A stretch of DNA of 64,000 nt from Isoetes taiwanensis. Its lineage: Eukaryota; Streptophyta; Lycopodiopsida; Isoetales; Isoetaceae. Each line of letters starts with the position of its first letter. Position 1 is the first letter of the stretch. Both the position numbers and the translations under genes were made by a program. The stretch is from the NCBI GenBank assembly GCA_021234155.1, contig JAJEKV010000071.1, forward strand, positions 1,315,138 through 1,379,137, read 5' to 3'. The notes beneath the pieces are model-generated. The model made no database searches. It worked only from the letters and a program-made list of their open reading frames with translations, and had not been told where the DNA came from. Shown in pieces: positions 25,391 to 36,514 of the stretch.

Positions 25391-25967
25391 CTGCAATAGT
25401 ACAGACATTGAATCTGTATCATAGAATAGAAACACGCCGGGCGCGATTTGAATAAAATTGATCAAGAGAAAAATCACGCCTGGCGTGAAATGAATAAAGT
25501 TAGTAATGCAATTCACGCCAGGCGTGCTTTCAAATCAAACCAATTCACGCCAGGCGTGTTTTCAAATCAATCGAATTCACGCCAGGCGTGTTTTCAATAT
25601 AGAAACACGCCGGGCGCGATTTGAATAGAATTGATGAAGAGAAAAATCACGCCTGGCGTGAAATGAATTAAGTTATTAATGCAATTCACGCCAGGCGTGC
25701 TTTCAGATCAAACCAATTCACGCCAGGCGTGTTTTCAAATCAATCGAATTCACGCCAGGCGTGTTTCCAAATCAAACCAATTGATTTGAAAACACGCCTG
25801 GCGTGAATTCGATTGATTTGAAAACACGCCGGGCGCGGAATTGGTTTGATCTGAAAACACCTGGCGTGAATTCAATTTATGAAACCAGGCCGCGCGTGAA
25901 TTCAATTGAATTGAAAGCACGCCTGGCGTGAATATTAAAATGCTAACATCCTAATGCAGTTAGTTAC
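25391..25967. repeat. Palindromic CACGCCWGGCGTG array filling an intron
   Basis: The segment between a GT donor (after 25968) and an AG acceptor (before 25390) on the minus strand holds about 14-15 copies of CACGCC[A/T]GGCGTG or close variants such as CACGCCGGGCGCG. They start near 25436, 25475, 25514, 25545, 25578, 25604, 25648, 25687, 25719, 25751, 25793, 25825, 25859 and 25918. Spacers of about 18-30 bp are AT-rich (CAAATCAAACCAATT, CAAATCAATCGAATT). A ~173-bp block is duplicated in tandem (from about 25432 and 25605), and the right part from about 25780 is an inverted copy of the left. Confidence 0.92.
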
Positions 25968-27149
25968 CTTTTGTATAGAAATGTCTTCCCCATTTCATTC
26001 AAAGTTGCACTAATCTCAGCCAAATCTGCAGGTGAAGTATTGGCATCCAAGATACGACACCTCCTATATGCATAGTGATTGTAGAACACTTTTTGGCCTG
26101 TTTGTTCTGCCTGCCTGATGATGGCCTTTTGTGCCTCAACGGAATGCTGCCCGTCGATGATGACATATTTAATATCATCACTTGATAATAGCTCCTGGAC
26201 GTTCGTCCACACAGCAGGCTTGTTCGAGGTCATATCCCAAGGTAGCACATCCGGCCGGCATAGGCATTTGACCGGATTACTAATCATGCTCGAACAATCT
26301 CCATGGCATGTCTTTGGATCATATCTTACGCTAACATAAATGGAGCTTGGTGAACGGATGAGGGACTTCACATGGATCGCAAAAGTTTCCTTAAGACCCA
26401 ATGGATAATGGTCGGAGTATTTATTGACTTGTTCATGGCCTCTAGCTTGCGCCACTGGGTCTGTTCATTCTCAAAAGCGAAGCCTCCATGCCTTCGACAA
26501 CCGCAGTTGAACATCCTTCCCTAGATCTAGGACCCTCTTAGAAGCTTTCAAGTCAGCTAATTCCTAGCTTGCCGCAAATAGTGACTTGGTGTCGTTTTAG
26601 TGAACATGCCTCACGCACATTTGTAACCCCTTGGCAAATAGATATTGGCGTAATCGCTACATTGGTCGACCAACCATACTTAAAACATGTCTCACCGCTC
26701 ACATCTGGTCTTCATGAACGTATCCTTGTATCAAAGTAGCTCTACAGTGAGTAAGTCTGAGCAGATCTTTCTTCTGCTTCTGTGTAATCTCCAAGAGCAA
26801 TTTGCAGTTGGTGTCATCCTCTTCCTCACAAGAGATTAGGATCCCTTGTTTGGCCATCTTGTCTGCTTCCTTTTTCCTCGAGAAGAGAGTTAAGTCGAGC
26901 TTGCCATTTGTCTTGGCAAGGTCAACGTACCACTCGGCACCCTCGTCCATTTCCTCTTCAGGGCAGTGCGGTGGTCATTGGTTGCTATAAGTATCGGCCC
27001 TTCATCATCTAAGGTGAGATCATATGGTATGCGAGATCCGGGTCGCCGCCGCCTTGCTTTCTTGGCGGGGATTAGAACCCGAATTATTAGGGGTTTTCTT
27101 CCTCTTGAGCACTGCAAAAGAAGATGAGCACTTTTTAGAGTACTTTTCA

Positions 27150-27260
27150 GAACAAGAGATCACGCTTGGCGTGCATTTAAACCTAAATTAGTACAAATCA
27201 CGCTTGGCGTGTTGGTAGCTCCTATTATTGACCATGCTATGCGTGAATTTGAAACTAAAT
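27150..27260. repeat. Three further copies of the CACGC-NN-GCGTG palindrome
   Basis: Variants CACGCTTGGCGTG near 27161 and 27188 and a decayed copy (ATGCTATGCGTG) near 27232 lie in the first intron of the decayed gene (27112-27559). The rest of the intron is AT-rich with repeated AATTCATGCA-like words. Confidence 0.8.
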
Positions 27261-27694
27261 TATTTTGCATCCACATTTTAAGCTACATACCCTTCATGAA
27301 TCCATATTTCACACTATTTAACCTCATTGAACATTGCTATCTCCAACTGTCTAACACCGCTATTATGTTCTAACAGAGCAAAATTATGTTCTACAGAACG
27401 GACAATCAGAGCATTAACTGATGTTAATACTTAAAATTCATGCAGAGCATAATAACTCAAACTCATGCAAAGCATATTAACTGAAGGCAAGGAAATATCT
27501 CAAATTCATGCAAGCATAATACTCTCCACACAGTGTGTATTCTGTGGCAAATTAAATACCTTGAATAGGGTTCTGTGTATTCTGTGTATTCTGATCAACG
27601 TCCTCTGAAGCTTGAGAAGAGCCGGGTTTAGAGTTTCCTCTTCCACCGCTTCCCTGCCCGTCGCCTCGACCTCGATTTCGCTTTTAGAAGACAT

Positions 27695-28685
27695 CTCCGA
27701 GTCGCCTAGTAACAGAGTCTGGAATTAATTCTCGGATACGCCGAAAGCTTTCAAGAAATAGCTTTTTCTACCAGACGAGAAATAGAGAAATTTGAATTTC
27801 AAGACACAAAATGTAGTTTCGAAATATTCTTGACACATACAAATAATAATGACGAAGACCCGTCCGCCGACTTCTTTCATTAAGTTTTTAAAAACCAATC
27901 TACCCAAAAAGTATCCCGCCAAATTTATCCCGCCTAAACGTAGTTAACCTAATCTTTCTTCTAATTGAATTTTCCCGACCGCCGGAGTTTCCATAGTGCC
28001 TTGACTTCTCAAATCAGCTTCAGGAGACTCAAATCAGCTTCTCAAGAATGGCTGCACTTGGTACTCATCTCATTCCAATAGCTTGAACATTAATTTCCAA
28101 TAGTAGGTGTCACGAATAGCAATTTTTCGCGATTAAGGTAGAAGATGAATGTTTCATGTTAACTACAAATCGAGAAAAGGAAAGTAGGATTATGCAAGAT
28201 CGACTCCATCGATCCGATCAGAACTATCATGGAATTCCTCGGGGATAAGTATGTCCGAAGTTGGTGATTAATAGCTGCGCTATGGATGAAGCTTTACCTC
28301 CGCAGACAATTTGGTGGGGATACGGTGGAGAAAGTGTTGGAACATTTGTTGCATGGCCAAGAAACCGCTTAAAAAAGGTATGTAACATGTATTACATTGT
28401 AGAAATATAGATGTAGACAAAATTTGTTGTATTCATTGGAAAAAGATTACAATTGTATATAATCTGGATAAACTGGATAAACCAGACAAAATCCCGGACT
28501 CTTGTTTTCAAGCCCGGTCTCTTGAGTTTTGGGCTATCGACACTCCCATTTCCATTGCGGGGGCATAGTGAATTCTTCCGGTAAAACCCCAGCCAAAAAC
28601 ACACGGGCTCTAGCTCCACCACCCCCTTTGCTCCACCTCCCCGCCTCCTCGCTCCCGCCTCCTCGCCCCTCCCGGCCCGCTTCCA
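27695..28685. other. Gene-free stretch between the decayed gene and the coiled-coil ORF
   Basis: No gene is recognised. Minus-strand frames at 27725-27922 and 28392-28622 have no recognisable domain. 28600-28680 is a CT/CG-rich tract (CCTCCTCGC words). Confidence 0.45.
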
Positions 28686-29167
28686 TTAATTGAACCTCCA
28701 ATGCATCAGAGTATAGCCATGTAGTGGTTCCATTGGTTGAGCCATCTCCATTGCATCGTATACCGCCTGTGGTAGTGGTTCGTGTTGGGGCATCCGGGCA
28801 TAGAGGCTAACCACTAAGAACCGCAGCTCCTCATTTTGAATCTCGAGCTGACGGATGCGAGATTCACTCTCGATCAATGCATGTACTGCATTCTCGAAGT
28901 GATTAGATAAGAGGGCCAGCCTCCGTGCGATTGCAAGGGCCCCAGAGCCCAGATCTATCATTGCCCTCAAGGCCCGCCGCCATCATCATTACTTGATCCA
29001 AGTACCCGTGGGTTGCAAGATCGGGTGCTCAACCGGACCGGTGCCTCTACCAAGCGCTCAACCGACCGGAGATTGGAGCCAAACCGAGCTGGGCTGTGTG
29101 ATTGCTGGCCAAAATGTAATTCCAATGCATCTTCGTCACCAACCGGGTGATTAATGTAACTTGGCAT
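28686..29167 (-). pseudogene. Small coiled-coil protein ORF split by one frameshift
   Basis: Two minus-strand frames abut. 29167-28967 begins MPSYINHPVGDEDALELHFG. 28970-28686 continues with a helical segment ESESRIRQLEIQNEELRFLV and ends HWRFN. They would join if one base of the GGCGGCGGGCC run near 28968-28978 were removed, giving about 160 residues. The middle has heptad-like Leu/Ile spacing. No family is recognised. It sits in the same palindrome-rich interval, on the same strand, as the decayed ParB-like gene. Confidence 0.4.
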
Positions 29168-29189
29168 CTATCAATAGGAAGTGAGCGGA

Positions 29190-29590
29190 GTATCAGTATT
29201 CACGCCTGGCGTGTTATATTTATTTATTTAAAAAGTTAGAAACTAAGAGACACGCCTGGCGTGTTTAGCGTAAAAGTTGAAAGTAGGGATAAAATTGTTT
29301 GCACGCTCAGCGTGTAAACTGCTATATAGGAAAAAGTATACACGCTCGGCGTGTATTCAGCAGAGAGGGAGAAAAAAAAACCTGTACAGATAGATAAGTA
29401 AATAGATAAAGGCCAGGCGTGTAAATAATTGCCTGGCCTTTATCTATTTACTTATCTATCTGTACAATTTTTTTTTCTCCCTCTCTGCTGAGTGCACGCC
29501 GAGCGTGTATTCATGTTGAAGGCTAAGGTTAGCATAAAACACGCTTAGCGTGTTTCAAATATTATCTTTCGCGTGTTTCAAATATTATCT
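29190..29590. repeat. Second cluster of CACGC-NN-GCGTG palindromes
   Basis: Copies occur near 29200 (CACGCCTGGCGTG), 29252 (same), 29302 (CACGCTCAGCGTG), 29341 (CACGCTCGGCGTG), 29493 (CACGCCGAGCGTG) and 29540 (CACGCTTAGCGTG), with partial words near 29412 and 29570. The two arms of CACGC/GCGTG are constant while the central bases vary but usually stay complementary. Confidence 0.85.
29341..29507. repeat. Long near-perfect hairpin (77-78-bp arms, 12-bp loop)
   Basis: Arm 29341-29418 and arm 29431-29507 are reverse complements with few mismatches. Each contains a CACGC/GCGTG palindrome, a GAGAGGGAG/CTCCCTCTC block and GATAGATAAGTAAATAGATA or its complement. The loop is GTGTAAATAATT. The length and near-identity of the arms suggest a recent inverted duplication. 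Confidence 0.93.
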
Positions 29591-30769
29591 TTCAGATTTT
29601 TCTAATGCATTCTACTACACTTATTCATAATAGAAACTTGCATGCAATAGCATGATTAATTCAGGAAGAGAAACTCAAGAATTTACTCGAAACAAAAAGA
29701 AGCAGATGAAGTTTATAAAAAACTATTCTGGTTTTCATAAACATCATCTGCTTCCTCTGCCTCGAGCAAATGCAAAAGCTTGTCTTCTTGGATTAAACCT
29801 GCCGTTGAGATGAAACTTAAAACTAAATGAAAACTAACCTTGAGTTCTGAGGCTGGAAAGATTCGAAGAACGGAGGACTACGCTTGTGGTTTTAATTCCG
29901 AGGCTTTTCGATTCGCAGACCTAAGTCCTCCGCTTCAGATGCTCTGAGAACTAAAAGGCGGAGTCTTTTTTAGTAAGTTAGGAATTGCCAAAACCAAACA
30001 TCTAACATTCTTTGAATATAAATCTGCTCACCAAGATTTTCAGGAGGGCGGATCCAAAACACAAAGCAGGTTAAACCGCAAATCGTATGAAGGAAGGAAG
30101 AAAATGTAGGAACTTTGAGAGCGTAAAATGGATTTATATAGGCATAATTAGAAATAAGTTAGCGTGAATAATTGATTGCTTGAATTAACACGCTTTGGCG
30201 TCTGGTCTTCCCATGCACATGACATGTATATGGTATATATGGAGAATATTGCATTTCATGCAATAAATTTCTCATGACATTTTATCCCATTTATTGCATT
30301 GAAAAAATAGAATTTAGAAATTTTATATAGGCTAACTTTAAAATGATTTTAAAGGCAAAGTCATCAAGGCTAAAAATGACTTGTAAGGTTGGGGAATTGT
30401 TTTAGGTCGATAGGAAAATTTCCTATGGTTCTTGTGATGCATCGAGATTTCTCATGTGGTTGATTTATAGTGTTCGAGACTTTGTTGAGACAAAATTTGC
30501 GTATACAAAATTTTAGAGAGACAAAATTTGCAGAGACAGAATATTAGAGAAAACAGCTTGGAGCCAAAATAATTGGAGAATACAGTTTGATTTTATTCAA
30601 AAAAATTTATGTACATAAAAAACTGCTTGAAGAAAAACTGTTTGAAGACAAAGTTTATGAAGAAAACTGTTTGATTTCATTAAAAACAGTTGTATGTACA
30701 GATGCCCAAGGCTTGGAAGCAGTTGTTCAAGGCTTTTCACACAATTTGAAAAAAAAAAAATGCCCTGGG
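29591..30769. other. Gene-free stretch with one isolated palindrome variant
   Basis: No gene is recognised. A CACGCTTTGGCGTC word lies near 30189. Around 30480-30680 there are repeated words (GAGACAAAATTTGC, GAAGAAAACTGTTTGA) suggesting local slippage. Confidence 0.45.
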
Positions 30770-31326
30770 GCGTGTCCAAAACTTCGTAAGAATGGAAACA
30801 AAAATGGGCCGCCTCGGGATGCGCATCACTCTTCTTCCACGCCTGCAACAAAGAAGAAAGAAAGGTGTTAGAAAAGAAAGAAAGGTGCAAAAACAAAAAA
30901 AAAAGAAATCACATGCAAACCTGGTTCATCTCTCAACCACTCCAAAAACTGGTCGAATTGTCGACCTTCTTCCGAATCCTCCTCCTCCTCCTCCTCCTCC
31001 TCCTCCAGAGATTTCATTCTCTCGCTTGTGGTCAAGCCAACCCCGGCAGAGCTGGTCGTGGTGCTCTTAAGAGCTCATCTCCTCCTCTTCCTCCAACTCC
31101 TCCTCTTCCTCCTCTTCATCAGAGGAGGAATCAGAGGAGCTCAACTCCTCCTCTTCCATGTCCAATTCCTCCTCTTCCTCCTGTTGATGAGAGGAGGAAT
31201 TAGAGGAGAATTGGGCAAGAAAATCTATGAGGGGGGGGGGAAAAGAGGGGGTTCTTCAACCCGACGTCTCTTTGAAGAGACCTCGGGTTCTTCATGAACG
31301 CTGAGCGCTGAGGCTGAACGCTTCAT
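30770..31326 (-). pseudogene. Acidic nuclear-type protein, frameshifted
   Basis: The minus-strand ATG at 31326 opens MKRSASALSVHEEPEVSSKR, followed by an RRR cluster that could be a nuclear localisation signal. The frame breaks in a run of ten C (31231-31240). Beyond it are Glu-rich blocks (EEEEELDMEEEELSSSDS), a second break near 31072, then EEGRQFDQFLEWLRDEPG. A possible intron follows, with donor GTTTGC after ...CCAG and acceptor TTGTTGCAG, leading into AWKKSDAHPEAAHFCFHSYE. No enzyme domain is seen. Homopolymer breaks could be sequencing errors. The plus-strand Pro/Leu-rich frames here are shadows of the GAG-rich coding strand. Confidence 0.45.
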
Positions 31327-31902
31327 GGCGGGCAAAAAAAAAAAATTGGACAGAATGGAGGTCTTGAGAGCGTGAACCGGATTTATATAGGGTTAATTAG
31401 AAATTAGCGTGAATAATTTATTGCCTCAAATAACACGCCAGGCGTACGAAATTCCCGCCAGTTATATCATCTAGGGTATATTATTATGGATAATAAATTC
31501 TCACGTCCATCAGCTATATGTCTTTTCGTAATCATATATCCAAATTTTCGATAATTGAAATTAGGATAATATCATTTCCTTGTTGTTGCCACGAAAATTC
31601 TTGTTTTAAATGATTTCGTTTACGCCCATTGTTATTATTATATTAAACCTATTTCCAAGGAATTTCTTGCTTTTAAAAAAATTTGATTTACCTCTACATA
31701 TTCCATAAATGTAATGTTACTTTTTTATCTTATGGTGTAATAATTTTTTCCTACTCATTAACTAAAAAAGGGTGCAATTTGCCTAGGTCAATGGTGCCTC
31801 TCCAACTCAAGATGGTGTGCAACATATTGAAAAAGCAATATCAATGAAAAACCAACTCCTAGCAAGAATGTTGAAGAAAAACAATTAGTCCTCTATAGTA
31901 GG
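31327..31902. other. Spacer between divergent gene remnants
   Basis: This is AT-rich and gene-free. The last CACGCCAGGCGT word of the palindrome family is near 31434; none was noticed to the right of it. AAAAAAGGGTGCAATTTG at 31764-31781 partly matches (inverted) the AAAAGGGTGCACTC word near 35000, a weak candidate for a terminal inverted repeat. Confidence 0.4.
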
Positions 31903-34678
31903 GTGCAATGGAGGAACAAGAAGGTGAGAATCATGCACAAGTGCAACAAGGAAATAGTAGGCCAAGGAGTCATTGTGCTAGCAGATCCTGGTCAAGCTGT
32001 TAATGATGAAAGGCTAGGGGAAGACAATATTGGTATTGCAATTTCGATGTTGGAAGACAACTGGAAAGGTAAAGGTTTGGGTGACAAGGAATGTTTTGGT
32101 TGTGTCAAGCAATTGGAGGTTCCTTGCATCATGGCATGGCCTATAAGTAGTGTTCAATTTGTGGAGGATTATATTTTTCCAGAGCCTGAGGTTGTTGGGG
32201 ACAATGATTGTCTTGATATTGATCCATTGGCAGTTGGAACTCTAAACCTAGGCAAAAGGGGAGAAGTATCAGTTGCCAGACATTATCCTAGCAAAAGAGC
32301 CAAGTTGAATAGTGACACCAAACGTGAGACAATGGTGAAGGTTAGGGGCTCAGATTGTTGTTGGAGTGCTTGTATGCAATTCTTTACAATAGAACAATTG
32401 GTGGAAGCAAGAGCCACTTTTCAAGAGTACACTGTTGATGAGAGGAGGACCTACATGTACACAATCTTCGAGCATGCACTTCAAGATGAAAGAAACCCAA
32501 ACAGAAAAAGACACCCTTTGCTAGGCAAATGGATATGTGCAAAAGCATGGCAGAGTATCCATGCAATTCCAACTTCTTCATGGCATAATTGGCAAAAACA
32601 ACAGGCAGAGGGGAACAGGATTGCTTTACATGGAAATAATGGTTTGTTGAGACCAACAGCTAGGACCTTGGCTGCCAGGGAGATATTTGAAAAATATATT
32701 GATTTCAATGCAGAGTCTATGCCACACAAAAGTAGAAGGGATGAAAAGGGAAGAGCAGTTGTTGAGAAAAGGTTGCCATCACATTGTACTCAAAAGAGTA
32801 TTTTGGAAGAAGTGAATTCCCTACTTCGAGAATTGGAAATTCTTCCAATATCCCAACCTACCTTTAGTAGGTTATGGAAGAAGCATTTCAATCATGTCAC
32901 CATAGCAACTTCAAACAACTTTGCAAAGTGCAATTTATGTGCTAAGTTGAAGGAGACTCTTGATAAGACTGTGCAACCTAGTCAAAGGGCTAGGATAAGG
33001 GAGCATATGAAGGACCATATGACTGACCAACTATCATGTAGATCATGTTATTGGATGTGGAGGACTTTATCTGCATTGGAGCCCAATAACTATTTATGCA
33101 TTATACATGACAAGATGGACCAGCAAAAGACTTGTCTTCCACAATTCAAGTACATACCAAAGTCATGTGGAAGATCATACCCTTTCTGGATCTCAATGAC
33201 TGGGCAATCTTGCATGGGCGTAATCAAACCTACTATGGCCATTTTAGTTTGGAGTTGTGGAGTGATGGTCCAGATTTTCATATTGGGAGTATCATGAGGT
33301 GTTTGAGAAACTATGAAAATGGATACAATGGTCACCTCCATGACCCTACAACTAGCCGTGCACTACATAGAGCATTGTTAGATGGAAACCCTAAAAAATA
33401 TTGAAAAGTTCAACAAGGCAAGGTTTAGGAAGCATGGGTCTAATGAACATGTTGGAGCTTCAACTTCACGTGCTAGACCTCAAGATCTACCCAAAAGGTT
33501 TCTCTTGCAACTTGATAATTGTGCTGGCCAAAATAAGAACAGGTGGATGTTTTCTTTCCTATCCTACTTAACAATTTGTGGGGATATTTGAAAGAGTTAA
33601 TTTAGGGTTTCTTATGCCCGGGCATACCCATGAGGATGTGGATGCATTATTTGGCAAATATAGTTGTATACTGAAGCAGCAGACAGTGACCAACTTTCCT
33701 AGGCTAATGGAAATCTTGCATGAATGCACTACTCCAAACCCTATAGCTTCTCTCATAGAAGAAGTGCCCGATTGGAAGAGCTTTGTGGATGGTTATACAT
33801 TGGAACTTGAAGGTCATTCCGTGCCTCTGCAGTTCACTTTTGGGTGAGAGATGGGATTCCAATCTTCCAATGGAAGATGAGACCTTCAGAGGATGAGTGG
33901 AGGAGGGGAGGAAATATGGCGTAGAGATGAGAATGGCAAGCCTATGATACCTCTAGGTCAACCAAAAGCTTTAAAACCCATCAAGAAGTGAAGCAATTGG
34001 GATTGACTAAGGAAGGAATCCAAGACTATATAAAGCATTGGCAAACCAATCCAGATGACACCAACCGTGCCTTGGTGGCTTACTGGAAGAAGGTGATTAA
34101 CCTGTTGGGGGAGATAGACACATCCTCAGATGAATTGAAAGAAGGGTGGTTGCCTAAAACTAGGTGGAAGACCTTAGCAGGTGCTGAGGATTTTGATGAC
34201 ACTGTAAGTAGCATTCGCAAGCAATATGCTCCTCCTCCTTCTGACAAACACTATGTTGGTCCTAAGAACAATAGGCCAAAGTTTCTAGGCATGGATGCTT
34301 ATGAACCTTCCATCGACGGAATGCCACCAATTTGTGGTAGTAAAGCCGCCAGATTTAGATACATATCGGTGTGGTTGGGGTTCACTATCTCGATATTTGC
34401 AAAGAAGAAGGTAATATTAACTTCAACCATGTAAAGGGTGGAATGGTGGTGTCCAAAGGCATCAGTTGACCAACGTATCGGATAAAGAAAGGTACTCAGA
34501 TTGTTGGACAAAGAGATGGAGGAGAAATCCGAGTGATCCTGATCTTTGGCTAGACTATGAAAGTGTTTTGTACTCATGGACTCCAAACACTATTCCAGCT
34601 AGAAATGCGAGAATTACAATACCTCAGGATGTCAGGAAGAAGGCTATGATATCATTGGGGGTGCTTGAAGAAAGTTGA
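31903..34678 (+). pseudogene. DUF7869-like transposon protein, frameshifted
   Basis: An open frame of 464 codons (31903-33297) contains a Cys-rich segment CNLCAKLKETL and then IIHDKMDQQKTCLPQFKY. The frame then shifts near 33200, 33400, 33590, 33845 and 34440, while homologous sequence continues: LELWSDGPDFHIGSIMRCL, FLLQLDNCAGQNKNRWMF (33382-33591), FLMPGHTHEDVDALFGKY (33578-33847), a basic segment (33988-34434) and a C-terminus ending at 34678. The HDKMD, LDNCxxQNKN and GHTHEDxD motifs in this order match the DUF7869 family, which is scattered and multicopy in plants and other eukaryotes. Asp residues in these motifs suggest an RNase H-like transposase core, but that is inference. At least five breaks make it inactive. 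Confidence 0.7.
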
Positions 34679-36514
34679 ATAACTATGTAAATTTTTGTTA
34701 TCATGTTTTTATGATATGGTGCTATATTGTGAAATATTGACTATTTTGTAAATAACATGATATTACATTTTCATAATTTTGAGGTGAAATGTGTGAATTT
34801 GAATATGCTACTAAAAACATGCAATATGAATTTTGTCCCAAAATTAAGACATAAACCCAATTTAATTGAATGATGGTTATAACCAATATCTAGCATTATA
34901 ACAGGGGTTTTTTTTTCTGTTTTTGTACTGTATTCTCTAAGGTTTTCATATGATTTGGTGGCCGTATTCATCTAGGTGTATTAAATAGTATTTCTAGAGT
35001 GCACCCTTTTGTTAGCCGTTGATTTTAGAAAAGGGGGGCAAATCCTGTGGTGGAGGCGTCTTTTGTGGTGGGTGTGAATATCCTCCCATTATTTTTAGGG
35101 TTTTTTTTAGGGTTGTGTGGATTAGGGCCATAATCGAGGTCTTAGTTGAATGCCGCAGGGTGTGTTTTTGAAGTAGGGTTTATCGTACAGATCCTTCCTT
35201 AGAGCCGGACGGCCCCGGCTCTGCAGCGGATTTAGTAACATTCAATACAAAAGTTTGATCTTTGAAGAGACCAAGGTTTGTGTTTTGGGTTGGAGATTTC
35301 GAGTATGTTTTAAGCTGCATACCAGTCGGATAGCAGGCATTCAATCATGGGGCCAGAAACAAGGAAAAGAGGAAGGTCTCCGGCTCTCCTGAGCATGCCA
35401 ATATTGAGCAATAGATGTCTTGTGATAAAAATATTTGTCATGCCAGAGCTCATGGTGAATCTGAAAGCAACTCTGACCTCAAGGCGCATGTTGCTATGTG
35501 TCATCAACAATGGTAAATAATAACGATGTTGTTACTGATATAAGGCATATGGAAAGAACTACTAATAAATCTCAAGATAATGTACTAAAGAATGGTGATG
35601 ATGATGTTGCAGCACCTGATTATAATGATAAAGTTATACAACAAGAAAGTGATCAGGCACCTCTTCTGAATTTCACAACTCCAATGCAGATGAATTTGAT
35701 CTTGTTGGAAATGTCTTATCATGTCAAAAGAAAAATTAGAAATAAGTTGACAAATATCATCTCTTGACACAATAAAAATCATCTCTCACACATTGCCATC
35801 TACAATTTACTCAAGGGAAGAATGGATTGAATATCTCTAAATATACATTAGATAAAATTTCTAAAGCATTTGTCGTATGCTAAGAATGAACATGGGTTTT
35901 TGGGTTTTTAATCATTTTTGAGCATTATCTCAGATCATATTTTTAGATAAGATAAGATAAGATGAATTTTTAGAGCATTTGTGGAATGCAAAAAATGAAA
36001 AAAAATATAAAACAGAACGGTTCCTTGTCACCATGGTTCACAAGAATATAGTACATATTGGATCAAGTAGCTCTCCCCTATAGTCATAACACAAAATGCA
36101 TGCAAGAGTCTCATTACACAACAAAACAAGTCAGCAAGAGAAGCAACATACAAGAGTCTTTAAATCAGTACAAGATAAAAATTTTTATGGCATTTCATCA
36201 CCTTATGCAAAGAATAAAAGTCATAAAAAGAATGCCTATTGTAAAGGTCACCTGATACCATTCACAAGAACTTGGTACATCTTGTACATATCAAAATAGC
36301 TCGCCTCAGTTTTAATATCTATAGCCGCAGCACAAAATCCATACAAGAAGCATTGTGGTAACCTTTCAGAGAACTGCTTTTACCCTAATGCTTTTTCATT
36401 GAGCTTCAGAAACTATCCCTCCTATGGCTGAATTTGCCAAAAATAATGTTGAGATGCCATAAATCTGCAAAGAATAGAGTGTTCCAGGCAAAAGAATTGA
36501 ACCAAATAGGCGCT
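34679..36514. other. Gene-free stretch containing a dispersed repeat copy
   Basis: It includes the dispersed repeat copy at about 34862-35090 (separate entry). Open frames at 35498-35767 and 36058-36299 are AT-rich and have no recognisable domain. Confidence 0.5.
34862..35090 (-). repeat. Dispersed repeat, copy 1 (inverted)
   Basis: Read on the minus strand, this contains AAATCAACGGCTAACAAAAG, GGGTGCACTCTAGAAATACT, CCAAATCATATGAAAACCTT and CCCCTGTTATAATGCTAGAT. The same blocks occur in the same order on the plus strand at about 42860-43135 and 62470-62700. This copy begins less than 200 bp after the stop of the DUF7869-like protein, so it may be that element's 3' end. Confidence 0.8.

Larger units (their letters stand above)
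22590..27694 (-). pseudogene. Decayed multi-exon gene with a ParB/sulfiredoxin-like motif
   Basis: Coding-like segments lie in one order on the minus strand, broken by frameshifts. 27560-27694 is a first exon with two open frames, one Arg/Gly-rich. 26450-27111 is a basic then acidic segment (MDEGAEWYVDLAKTNGKLDL). 25968-26455 is a 163-residue stretch with IKYVIIDGQHSVEAQKAI. Then come 24960-25390, 24600-24900, 24088-24480, 23740-23958, an acidic linker near 23500-23700, and 22590-23060 (YPRPRLKEMLDEAFVVISSW). Intron boundaries are canonical at 27560/27111 and 25968/25390. The hydrophobic-IDGQH pattern resembles the ParB/Srx fold; the usual Arg after His is Ser here. No methyltransferase or nuclease motif was recognised downstream. 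The family assignment is tentative; that this was protein-coding is more secure. Confidence 0.5.

Noticed and set aside
25391-25967. CRISPR-like look of regularly spaced palindromic repeats
   Set aside because: The context is a plant nuclear genome with introns. Spacers are themselves repeated, part of the array is inverted, and no cas gene is present.
30865-31297. Proline- and leucine-rich plus-strand ORFs
   Set aside because: They are the complement of GAG-rich sequence encoding acidic stretches on the minus strand.
31764-35010. Terminal inverted repeat AAAAGGGTGCA bracketing the DUF7869-like gene
   Set aside because: The match is about 10 bp, no target duplication flanks it, and homology among the dispersed copies continues beyond the right-hand word, so it is unlikely to be the true terminus.
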